Positions 34,268 through 41,275 of a DNA stretch of 64,000 nt are shown here, one piece after another (position 1 is the stretch's first letter; each line of letters begins with the position of its first letter). Made by a program: the position numbers and the translations under genes. Source of the DNA: Sphingomonas sp. PP-F2F-A104-K0414 (GTDB lineage: Bacteria > Pseudomonadota > Alphaproteobacteria > Sphingomonadales > Sphingomonadaceae); the NCBI RefSeq assembly GCF_004340945.1, contig NZ_SLYD01000013.1, forward strand, positions 1 to 64,000, in the 5' to 3' direction. Under the pieces are notes generated by a model. That model was not told where the DNA came from and made no database searches. It saw only the letters and a program-made list of their open reading frames with translations.

Positions 34268-35854
34268 ATGATTACTCAGGGGGAAACGCTGCACTGGTGG
34301 CAGACGCGCGGCTTTGTCGTCGCGGTGGCGCTGGCGTCGATGATACCGTTGCTGTGGCCGGAAATCCCGCCGCTGGTCGATCTGCCCGGCCATATGGGGC
34401 GCTACCGCGTCCAGCTCGCGATCGGCAACAATCCCTGGCTTTCTCAGTGGTATAACTTCCATTGGCAGATGATCGGCAACCTCGGCATCGACCTGCTGAT
34501 CGAGCCGCTCGCGCCGATCTTCGGGTTGCAGCTGGCGGTGAAGCTGATCGTCATGACGATCCCGGCGCTCACTGTGACGGGGCTGCTGTGGATCGCGCGC
34601 GAGGTGCATGGGCGTATCCCGGCGACCGCGTTGTTCGCGTTGCCGCTCGCCTACAGCTACCCGTTCCAGTTCGGATTCGTGAATTTCGCGCTGGCGATGG
34701 CGCTCGCGCTCAACCTGTTCGCGCTGTGGCTGCGGATGGGGCGGCTCGGACGCACCAAGCTGCGCACCGCGATCTTCATCCCCGTCTCGTGCCTGTTGTG
34801 GCTGTGTCATACGTTCGGCTGGGGCGTGCTGGGCGTGCTCGCCTTCTCCGCCGAGCTGATCCGCCAGCACGACATCCGCCGCGACAGCGATCCCAAGAGC
34901 TGGGCGCATGGCTGGTTCAGGGCGTTCGTCCAGGCGGGACTGAACTGCCTGCCGCTCGCATTGCCGATGGTGATGATGGTGGTGTGGCGGTCGGGCGATC
35001 ATGTCGGCGGCAAGACGCAGGACTGGTTCAACTGGCGCTGGAAGATGAACTGGATCACGATGGTCCTGCGCGATCGGTGGATGGCGTTCGACATCGCGTC
35101 GGTCACGGTGCTGTTCGTGATCCTGTTCCGCGGCGTACGCGACCAGACGATCGAATATTCGCGCAACCTGGGGCTCTCCGCGCTGTTCCTGGCGGCGGTG
35201 TACGTGCTGTTGCCGCGGATCGTGTTCGGGTCGGCCTATGCGGACATGCGGCTCGCGCCTTTCGTGCTGGCGATCGCGGTGATCGCGCTGCGACCACGGC
35301 ATGGGCTGTCGTTGCGTGGGGCGGCGGTGCTCGCGGTGCTGGGGTTTGCCTTCTTCGGGGTGCGGCTGGCAGGGACGACGATCAGCTACCTGATCTACGA
35401 CCGCAGCTACGACCAGGCGATCGCGGCGATCGATACGGTGCCCGAGCGCTCTCGCGTGGTGTCGTTCGTCGGGCGGCGGTGTCGCGACGACTGGGCGTAT
35501 TCGCGGCTCGAGCATGTACCCGCGTTGCTGCTGGAGCGGCGTCTCGCCTTTACCAACGATCAGTGGTCGATGGCGGGGGCGCAGTTGCTGACGACCAACT
35601 ATGCGGCGGCGAAGGGCTTTGCGCACGATCCGTCGGAGGTCGTGAGCGACGTCAAATGCCGCGGCCAGTTCTGGCGGCCGATCTCGATGGCGCTCGCGAA
35701 ATTCCCGCGCGATGCGTTCGATTATATGTGGCTGATCCACCCGCAAAAGTTCGACCCGGCGCTGGTCCAAGACCTGACGCTGATCCGTCGCGATGGGACC
35801 AGCCTGTTGTACCGCGTCAACAAGCCTGCGGTTCGCCCCGCCGGAACGGAGTAA
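34268..35854 (+). CDS. Polytopic membrane protein, second GT-C-like gene
   Basis: This 528-residue protein has about nine membrane segments and a first external loop PEIPPLVDLPGHMGRYRVQL with an acidic residue that could serve in the GT-C style. Its features overlap with those of the preceding gene (32430-34256), 11 bases upstream, so both probably act in the same step. The C-terminal third is a soluble periplasmic-like domain. Its end overlaps the convergent FemAB-like gene by 38 bases. No named family is certain. Confidence 0.72.
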   Translation: MITQGETLHWWQTRGFVVAVALASMIPLLWPEIPPLVDLPGHMGRYRVQLAIGNNPWLSQWYNFHWQMIGNLGIDLLIEPLAPIFGLQLAVKLIVMTIPALTVTGLLWIAREVHGRIPATALFALPLAYSYPFQFGFVNFALAMALALNLFALWLRMGRLGRTKLRTAIFIPVSCLLWLCHTFGWGVLGVLAFSAELIRQHDIRRDSDPKSWAHGWFRAFVQAGLNCLPLALPMVMMVVWRSGDHVGGKTQDWFNWRWKMNWITMVLRDRWMAFDIASVTVLFVILFRGVRDQTIEYSRNLGLSALFLAAVYVLLPRIVFGSAYADMRLAPFVLAIAVIALRPRHGLSLRGAAVLAVLGFAFFGVRLAGTTISYLIYDRSYDQAIAAIDTVPERSRVVSFVGRRCRDDWAYSRLEHVPALLLERRLAFTNDQWSMAGAQLLTTNYAAAKGFAHDPSEVVSDVKCRGQFWRPISMALAKFPRDAFDYMWLIHPQKFDPALVQDLTLIRRDGTSLLYRVNKPAVRPAGTE

Positions 35855-36965
35855 GCTCGCCGAGATACTCCTGCTGCTCGGCGACGGCTTCGCGTTCGCG
35901 GACGAGATAGTCGGCGATCGCGCGGCGGAAGCTCGGGTCGGGGATGTAGTGCGCGGAATAGGTCGCGACGGGCGCGTAGCCGCGCGCGAGCTTGTGTTCT
36001 CCCTGCGCGCCGGCCTCGACGGTCTGCAGGCCACGCGCGATGGCGGCGTCGATCGCCTGGTAATAGCAGACCTCGAAATGGAGGAACGGCACCTCCTCGG
36101 TCGCGCCCCAATAGCGGCCGTAAAGCGTGTCCTCCCCGATCAGGTTGAGTGCGCCGGCGATGGGGATGCCGTCGCGCTCGGCAAGGATCAGCAGAATCTG
36201 GTCGCCCATCGTCTTGCCGATCTGGTCGAAGAACGCGCGCGTCAGATAGGGCTGGCCCCATTTGCGGGCGCCGGTGTCCTGATAGAACACCCAGAACGCG
36301 TCCCAGTGCGCGGGCGTGATCTCGGCGCCTGTGAGGTGGCGGATCGTCAGGCCTTCGACCGCGGCCGCGCGTTCCTTGCGGATCGCTTTCCGCTTGCGGC
36401 TGGCGAGCACGGCGAGGAAATCGTCGAAGCTCGCATAGCCGTCGTTCTTCCAGTGAAACTGCGTGCCTTGCCGGATTAGCCAGCCGGCGGACTCGAACAG
36501 CGCCACTTCGTCGGGGTCGATGAAGGTCGCGTGCGCGGAGGACAGCCCGCTCTGGTCGGTCACCGCCTCCAGCGCGGCGATCAGCGCAGGGGCTTGGTCG
36601 TGATCGCGGAGGAGAAGGCGCGGGCCCGGCACCGGGCTGAACGGCGCGGCGATCTGGAGCTTGGGGTAATATTGCCCCCCTGCCCGCTCCCATGCATCGG
36701 CCCAGCTCTGGTCGAAGACGTATTCGCCCTGACTGTGGCTCTTGGCGTAGGCGGGCGCGATTCCCGCGGGCTTGCCGTCGGGACCGTCGACCACGACCGG
36801 CAGCGCCTGCCAGCCGGAGCGGCCGCCGACGCTGCGCGATGTTTCGAGTGCAGAGAGGAAGGCGTGGCCGACGAACGGGTTGGCGGTGCCGGAGCACGCG
36901 TCCCAGTCCTCGGCCGCGATCGAGGTGACGCCTTGGGCGATGCGAGCAGTGACCGAATTCATCAC
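35817..36965 (-). CDS. FemAB-like GNAT acyltransferase (DUF482/peptidogalycan type)
   Basis: This 382-residue protein belongs to the FemAB_like GNAT group. Clear parts are NPFVGHAFLSALETSRSVGGRSGWQALPVVV near the N-terminus, and LNLIGEDTLYGRYWGATEEVPFLHFEVCYYQAIDAAIARGL (about residues 275-315), diagnostic of DUF482. The function in alphaproteobacteria is not assigned; the group acylates cell-wall or envelope molecules. Its 3' end overlaps the membrane protein gene on the other strand. Confidence 0.87.
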   Translation of the reverse strand: MMNSVTARIAQGVTSIAAEDWDACSGTANPFVGHAFLSALETSRSVGGRSGWQALPVVVDGPDGKPAGIAPAYAKSHSQGEYVFDQSWADAWERAGGQYYPKLQIAAPFSPVPGPRLLLRDHDQAPALIAALEAVTDQSGLSSAHATFIDPDEVALFESAGWLIRQGTQFHWKNDGYASFDDFLAVLASRKRKAIRKERAAAVEGLTIRHLTGAEITPAHWDAFWVFYQDTGARKWGQPYLTRAFFDQIGKTMGDQILLILAERDGIPIAGALNLIGEDTLYGRYWGATEEVPFLHFEVCYYQAIDAAIARGLQTVEAGAQGEHKLARGYAPVATYSAHYIPDPSFRRAIADYLVREREAVAEQQEYLGELTPFRRGEPQAC

Positions 36966-37004
36966 TGCCTTAGGTAGAGACGCGAGGGCACGCCTCCAAG
37001 GCGT

Positions 37005-37469
37005 TCAGGCGGAAACCTGCACGATCGCGTCGATCTCAACCGCGGCGCCGAGCGGCAGGACCGCCACGCCGACCGCCGAGCGCGCGTGCTTGCCGATATC
37101 GCCGAACAGCGCGACCATCAGTTCGGAGGCGCCGTTGGCGACCTTGGCCTGGTCGGTGAAGTCGCCGGTCGAGTTGACGAATACGCCGAGCTTCACGATC
37201 CGCTCGACGCGGCCGAGCGTGCCGAGCGCCGCCTTCATCTGCGCGACCAGCATGAGCCCGCAGAGCTTGGCTGCCTCCTGCGCGTCTTCCAGAGACACGT
37301 CGTCGCCGACGCGGCCCTTGACCAGCGCGCCGTCCTTGAACGGCAACTGGCCCGAGATGTGGAGCATGCCGTTCGCCAGCACGGTCGGGACATAGGCGGC
37401 GACGGGCGCGGCAGCCTGGGGAAGGGTGAGGCCCAGCTCTTCGAGCTTGCGGTCGATACGATCGGTCAT
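37005..37469 (-). CDS. RidA/YjgF family protein
   Basis: This 154-residue protein belongs to the RidA (YER057c/YjgF) group, whose members hydrolyse reactive enamine/imine intermediates. The family sequence YVPTVLANGMLHISGQLPFKDG and VARIAALGTLGRVERIVKLGVFVNSTGDF-type segments are present, as are the C-terminal KHARSAVGVAVLPLGAAVEIDAI. The conserved Arg in the RSAVGVAVLP motif binds the substrate carboxylate. It starts upstream of the FemAB-like gene with no overlap, on the same strand. Confidence 0.93.
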   Translation of the reverse strand: MTDRIDRKLEELGLTLPQAAAPVAAYVPTVLANGMLHISGQLPFKDGALVKGRVGDDVSLEDAQEAAKLCGLMLVAQMKAALGTLGRVERIVKLGVFVNSTGDFTDQAKVANGASELMVALFGDIGKHARSAVGVAVLPLGAAVEIDAIVQVSA

Positions 37470-37540
37470 GGCGGAGGTATCACCACAGCGGTGGGGGATG
37501 GGTCAAGTGCGTGGGCTTACCTATCATTTTCGAACGCCGT

Positions 37541-37653
37541 TCCTTCCCTGCAAGGGGAGGTGGCAGCGCAACGCGCTGACGGAGGGGTGACCCGCTCTCG
37601 ATGGGGCGTCACCCCTCCGTCGCTTCGCGCCACCTCCCCTTGCAGGGGAGGAT
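37541..37653. repeat. Family E palindromic element
   Basis: Arms CCTTGCAGGGGAGG-type (CCTTCCCTGCAAGGGGAGGTGGC and GCCACCTCCCCTTGCAGGGGAGG) are inverted. Both carry CGACGGAGGGGTGA or its complement, giving a centre of about 15 bases. It lies between the RidA gene and the HAD gene. Confidence 0.9.
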
Positions 37654-37660
37654 CGAGAGG

Positions 37661-38287
37661 TCAGGCGTCAGCCGGCACACCCGCCTCGAACCGCGCGGCG
37701 ATCCAGTCCGCGGCCTCACGCCAGTCGTCGATGCGCACGTGGGCTTCAGGCGCTTTCGGCACATTCACCGCCAGCGTCGGCTCCGAGACCATATGCAACC
37801 TGTGCACCCCCGGGGCGTGCTTCGCGACCGACTCGTGATGCACCGCTAGATCGTCGACGAACACCGCCACAGGCGACCCGTATTCCTCGACCAGTCGCGA
37901 CACCGGCGTACCCTTGCCGCCCTGGTTGCACTCCACCCGATGTTCGATGCCGAACTTCGCCAACTGTTCGATCCGCGGCTGGCGGCACTCGTCCTGAAGG
38001 TTGGTGAGGATCACGATGTCCGCCACCCGCGCCAATCGCTCCAGCGCCTCGACCGCATGCGGCACCAGCGTCTGGCGGTGCATCTCGGCGGGGAAGAACT
38101 CGCCGAGCATCGCCCACATGTCCTCGCGCGTCGGCGGCGGACCGCCGTCGCGGCGAGTCATCGCGGTCGAGAAATCGCCGTGCTGGATCGCAAAGTCGAT
38201 GTCGTGGCGCTCGTCGAGCCAGACGCCGAAATGCTTGACCATGTGCAGCAGCACCTCGTCGCAATCGCTGATCAGCAACGGCCTCAT
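37661..38287 (-). CDS. HAD-superfamily hydrolase
   Basis: This 208-residue HAD hydrolase starts at ATG 38287, sharing four bases with the stop of the upstream DUF3572 gene (ATGA). The catalytic SDCDEVLL (D at about residue 8) and the second motif VILTNLQDEC (about residue 98) are clear, and VAVFVDDLAVHH (about 158) gives the acidic motif. The substrate is unknown. The pair with DUF3572 appears translationally coupled. Confidence 0.85.
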   Translation of the reverse strand: MRPLLISDCDEVLLHMVKHFGVWLDERHDIDFAIQHGDFSTAMTRRDGGPPPTREDMWAMLGEFFPAEMHRQTLVPHAVEALERLARVADIVILTNLQDECRQPRIEQLAKFGIEHRVECNQGGKGTPVSRLVEEYGSPVAVFVDDLAVHHESVAKHAPGVHRLHMVSEPTLAVNVPKAPEAHVRIDDWREAADWIAARFEAGVPADA

Positions 38288-38568
38288 GCTTCGAATTCTC
38301 CTTGGTCCAGTTTGGCGCGCGCGCGAACTAGCGCCTCGGGCTTTACGCCGAGCGATTCGGCGCACGCGATCAGGTCCGGCTCGTGGTTTTCGAGAAAGCC
38401 CAGCGCCGCCGACAGCACCGCGGGATCGCTCGCGCGTGCGCGCAGGTCGCTCGGGTCGAGACCAGTCACCGACAACAGCCGCATCGCGCGGTCGGGCTCG
38501 ACCAGCGTCCATACCAGCGCGCGCAGGGCGAGCGCTTCGGCGTCTTCGTTTGAATCGCGGTCGCGCAT
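38284..38568 (-). CDS. DUF3572 protein
   Basis: This 94-residue helical protein is of the DUF3572 group common in alphaproteobacteria. The pattern AEALALRALVWTLVEPDRAMRLLSVTGLDPSDLRARASDPAVLSAALGFLENHEPDLIACAESLGVKPE is recognisable. The function is unknown. It overlaps the HAD gene downstream and lies 36 bases from the divergent divK gene. Confidence 0.87.
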   Translation of the reverse strand: MRDRDSNEDAEALALRALVWTLVEPDRAMRLLSVTGLDPSDLRARASDPAVLSAALGFLENHEPDLIACAESLGVKPEALVRARAKLDQGEFEA

Positions 38569-38604
38569 TGCCTATCGTGCCTTCTTTCCGGATAAGGTGC
38601 GGCG

Positions 38605-38967
38605 GTGACAAAGAAGGTGCTCGTTGTCGAGGACAACGAACTGAACCTCAAACTATTCTGCGATTTGCTGCGCGCGCACCAGTTCGCCGTCGAACCCGTG
38701 CGCGACGGCCGCGAAGCCGTTGCGCGGGCACGGGATTTCGTACCCGACCTGATCATCATGGACATCCAGATGCCGCATGTCACCGGCTACGAGATCATCC
38801 TGGAGCTGAAGGCGGACGAGGAGCTGCGCGCGATCCCGGTGATGGCGGTGACGGCGTATGCCGGGCGCGAGGATGAGGAACGGATACGGGCGGCGGGCGC
38901 GGATTCGTATGTGTCGAAGCCGATCAGTCTGGCGCGGTTCATGGATGCGGTCGGGGCGTTGATCTGA
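38605..38967 (+). CDS. divK: Single-domain response regulator, DivK-like
   Basis: DivK is a single-domain receiver that regulates the CtrA cell-cycle pathway in alphaproteobacteria. The 120-residue protein, starting at GTG 38605, has the phospho-acceptor D53 (DLIIMDIQMP), acidic D9/D10 (VVEDNELNLKLF) and K103-type lysine (SYVSKPISLARF). The sequence KKVLVVEDNELNLKLFCDLL closely follows Caulobacter DivK. It is divergent from DUF3572. Upstream, a HAD/DUF3572 pair is the usual sphingomonad neighbour. Confidence 0.85.
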   Translation: MTKKVLVVEDNELNLKLFCDLLRAHQFAVEPVRDGREAVARARDFVPDLIIMDIQMPHVTGYEIILELKADEELRAIPVMAVTAYAGREDEERIRAAGADSYVSKPISLARFMDAVGALI

Positions 38968-39010
38968 AGACAGGCTCCCTTGCGTTGCCTATCTACCCCC
39001 CGCCCCACAC

Positions 39011-39091
39011 CGTCACCCCAGCGAAAGCTGGAGTCTCCCCGTTACGGGCGTACCCTCGCGGCGGGAGATCCCAGCTTTCGCTGGGATGACG
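39011..39091. repeat. Family C palindromic element
   Basis: Arms GTCACCCCAGCGAAAGCTGGAG and ATCCCAGCTTTCGCTGGGATGAC are inverted around a 36-base divergent centre. It lies in the gap after divK, before the rpmG terminator. Confidence 0.87.
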
Positions 39092-39122
39092 AAGTTGCGA
39101 ACGACGCCCAGCACAAACGCCA

Positions 39123-39148
39123 AAAGCCGCGGAGTTACCCGCGGCTTT
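39123..39148 (-). terminator. Intrinsic terminator after rpmG
   Basis: AAAGCCGCGG (39123-39132) is perfectly complementary to CCGCGGCTTT (39139-39148) with a 6-base loop. It lies 44 bases downstream of the rpmG stop, with a T-rich stem end. Confidence 0.75.
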
Positions 39149-39191
39149 CCGGATCTTCACAATCAGTCGGCGGCTTCCGCCGCCAACCCGA

Positions 39192-39359
39192 TTACTTGAT
39201 CTTGGCTTCCTTGAACTCGACATGCTTGCGCACGACGGGATCGTACTTTGAGAAGGAGAGCTTCTCCGTCTTGGTACGGGGATTCTTCTTGGTGACGTAG
39301 AAGAAGCCGGTGTCAGCGGTGCTGAGCAGCTTGATCTTTACGGTCGTCGGCTTGGCCAT
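39192..39359 (-). CDS. rpmG: 50S ribosomal protein L33
   Basis: This 55-residue protein is L33: KIKLLSTADTGFFYVTKKNPRTKTEKLSFSKYDPVVRKHVEFKEAKIK is the conserved core. There is no CxxC pair, so it is the zinc-free form of L33 common in alphaproteobacteria. It starts at ATG 39359 and stops at TAA 39192. It is too short for most gene-length filters and would be missed without direct reading. Confidence 0.95.
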   Translation of the reverse strand: MAKPTTVKIKLLSTADTGFFYVTKKNPRTKTEKLSFSKYDPVVRKHVEFKEAKIK

Positions 39360-39549
39360 GAGCCCAATTCCTATGGCTTGAAAATGCGAAAGCGGCGAAC
39401 TCGCGCCGCCGCTCCATCAGGGGCGGCGCATGGCGGACGTGAGCAGCGAAGTCAAGCTTTACGGCCCCTGCATCCGCCACGACGCCGCATTTAACCCGCT
39501 ATTCACCACCGCAAGCGCATCATATCGTCAGATAAAAAGGAGCGGGATC

Positions 39550-39912
39550 ATGGGGCAGGCGCGACGACTCACCGAGATGGTACCCGCGGACATAGGACGA
39601 ATCGACGCCATGATCGCGGTGAAGGCCGATCTCGCCGCGCGAATCGCCGCGATCGACGTCCGAGCGCCCTATTCCCGCCCGTGCGACATCGCCACCGAGA
39701 TCGATGCGATCCGTGTGATCGCGCATAGCAACGGCCTCAACCCCGCCGTCACCGTCGCGCACTTCGTCGATTCGGCGCTGTCACGTGGCGAGCACGGCGC
39801 GCTGGTCCATGGCTGGCTGGCGATCCTGCGCGATGCGGTCGGCTGCGAACGGCAGGACGTCCAGGCGTGCCACGCCTTCGCCGCCGCCTGTTCGGTGCGT
39901 CTTGCGGGATAA
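39550..39912 (+). CDS. Small helical protein of unknown function
   Basis: I choose ATG 39550, which is preceded by AAGGAG with 7-base spacing; a longer frame from 39430 has no such site. The 120-residue product is mainly helical (MVPADIGRIDAMIAVKADLAARIAAI, then ATEIDAIRVIAHSNGLNP and HGWLAILRDAVGC) with four cysteines spread over the C-terminal half (RPCDIA, VGCER, VQACHAF, AACSVR). I recognise no family. The next gene starts 3 bases after its stop. Confidence 0.7.
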   Translation: MGQARRLTEMVPADIGRIDAMIAVKADLAARIAAIDVRAPYSRPCDIATEIDAIRVIAHSNGLNPAVTVAHFVDSALSRGEHGALVHGWLAILRDAVGCERQDVQACHAFAAACSVRLAG

Positions 39913-39915
39913 TCC

Positions 39916-40482
39916 ATGGACGCCTTGATGGCGGCCCTCGTCGCGGCCGCGCTCGCGCAGGTCGGCGACCGCACCGCGTGGCTCGCGGCGATCCTGTCGG
40001 ACCGGTACGCAAAGCCGGGGCTGGTGATCCTCATGGCCGCGATCGCATTGCTAGCAGCGAGCGGCTTGGCGGCGACGCTCGGCGCGATCATCGGGCCGAA
40101 GCTCGCGCCCAACGCACAACAACTCATGCTCGCGCTCGCGCTGCTGTTGCAAGGCGGCGGGTCGTTCTTTCCGGCCAAGGCGCCCGAGCGTCTGACCGGC
40201 TGGAAGATCGGCGCGCTCGCCACCACCGCACTCGGGCTGTTCATCCTCGCATTCGGCGACGGCGTGCAGTTCATCGTCCTGACCCTCGCCGCACGCACCC
40301 CCGTCCCTGCGCTCGCCGCGATCGGCGCGATGATCGGCTCGCTAATCGTGATCGTCCCCGCAGCCATGATGGGCGAAGCCGCATGGCTGAAACTTCCGCT
40401 CAAGCCGGTCCGCATCGGCATCGGGATCGTATTCGTGATCTTCGGCCTCGTCCTCGCGCTGGGTGCGCTTCGGCTCGTTTGA
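39916..40482 (+). CDS. TMEM165/Gdt1 (UPF0016)-like membrane protein with altered motifs
   Basis: This 188-residue membrane protein has six TM segments arranged as two homologous halves, as in the UPF0016/GDT1 family of Mn/Ca transporters. In family members each half carries E-x-G-D-[KR]-[ST]. Here the first half has Q15-V-G-D-R-T and the second has A112-F-G-D-G-V, so both signature glutamates are absent. It starts 3 bases after the preceding gene. The changes suggest it may have a different substrate or be non-transporting, which is inference. Confidence 0.8.
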   Translation: MDALMAALVAAALAQVGDRTAWLAAILSDRYAKPGLVILMAAIALLAASGLAATLGAIIGPKLAPNAQQLMLALALLLQGGGSFFPAKAPERLTGWKIGALATTALGLFILAFGDGVQFIVLTLAARTPVPALAAIGAMIGSLIVIVPAAMMGEAAWLKLPLKPVRIGIGIVFVIFGLVLALGALRLV

Positions 40483-40505
40483 CGGGAGGAGCATTTTCGC
40501 GTTCG

Positions 40506-40524
40506 GATCGTTTACGCAACGATC
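40506..40524. promoter_or_regulatory. Perfect palindrome upstream of dps
   Basis: GATCGTT and AACGATC are perfect inverted 7-mers around TACGC, ending 19 bases before the dps ATG. This is a plausible operator for a regulator of the oxidative-stress or iron response. It does not match a canonical OxyR or Fur site by eye. Confidence 0.5.
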
Positions 40525-40543
40525 TTCAAAACCGGAGTTAGCC

Positions 40544-41041
40544 ATGGCCGATATCAACCCTGCCCTCGACACGCCGACCGATCTGCCGAGCAACAGCACC
40601 AAGTCGGTCGCCGACGCGCTGAACGCCGCGCTCGCCGATTGCTACGCGCTGTATCTCAAGACCAAGAACTTCCATTGGCACATGTCGGGGCCGCATTTCC
40701 GCGATTACCACCTGCTGCTCGACGACCAGTCCGCGCAGATCATCGGCGTGACCGACGCGATCGCCGAACGCGTGCGGAAGACGGGCAACACGACGTTGCG
40801 CTCGATCGGCGACATCTCGCGGCACCAGACGATCGCCGACAACGACATGGCGTTCGTCGGCCCGACCGAGATGCTGGCCGAACTGCGCGAGGACAATCTA
40901 AAGCTCGTCGAGCAGTTCCGCATCGTTAAGGACGCCGCCGATGCGGCCAAGGATAATGCGACCAGCGGCATCGTCGATGAATGGACCGACCACGCCGAAG
41001 AGCGCGCCTGGTTCCTGTTCGAGGCCAGCCGCAAGGGCTGA
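40544..41041 (+). CDS. dps: Dps-family ferritin-like DNA-protection protein
   Basis: Dps makes 12-subunit shells that oxidise and store iron and protect DNA during starvation or peroxide stress. I choose ATG 40544. The ferroxidase residues are in TKNFHWHMSGPHFRDYHLLLDDQ (His, His, Asp pattern at about residues 42-64), and the C-terminal helix has the typical DEWTDHAEERAWFLFEA. The 165-residue length is standard. A palindrome at 40506-40524 just upstream may be its operator. Confidence 0.93.
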   Translation: MADINPALDTPTDLPSNSTKSVADALNAALADCYALYLKTKNFHWHMSGPHFRDYHLLLDDQSAQIIGVTDAIAERVRKTGNTTLRSIGDISRHQTIADNDMAFVGPTEMLAELREDNLKLVEQFRIVKDAADAAKDNATSGIVDEWTDHAEERAWFLFEASRKG

Positions 41042-41059
41042 CTCACGCGGACCTCACGA

Positions 41060-41163
41060 TCCTCCCCCGCAAGGGGGAGGTGGCGCGAAGCGACGGAGGG
41101 GGAGCGTAACGCAACAGCTGTGATCGCCCCCTCCCCCTCCGTCTGGCAAGGGCCAGCCACCGC
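41060..41163. repeat. Family E element, right arm truncated
   Basis: The left arm CCTCCCCCGCAAGGGGGAGGTGGCGCGAAGCGACGGAGGGGGA is complete. On the right, CCCCCTCCCCCTCCGTCTGGCAAGGGCCAGCCACCGCC begins like the expected partner but lacks the CCTCCCCCTTGCGGGGGAGG hairpin. It lies downstream of dps. Confidence 0.8.
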
Positions 41164-41275
41164 CGAAACGGTCGGCCGACGGTACGCCTAAAAGCGCGGA
41201 GACGACCGTCGTCGGAATCCTCCGGCGGTCGTTTCGCTTCTGCATCCGTTCGGGCGGCAGGTGCGTTTACCGACG

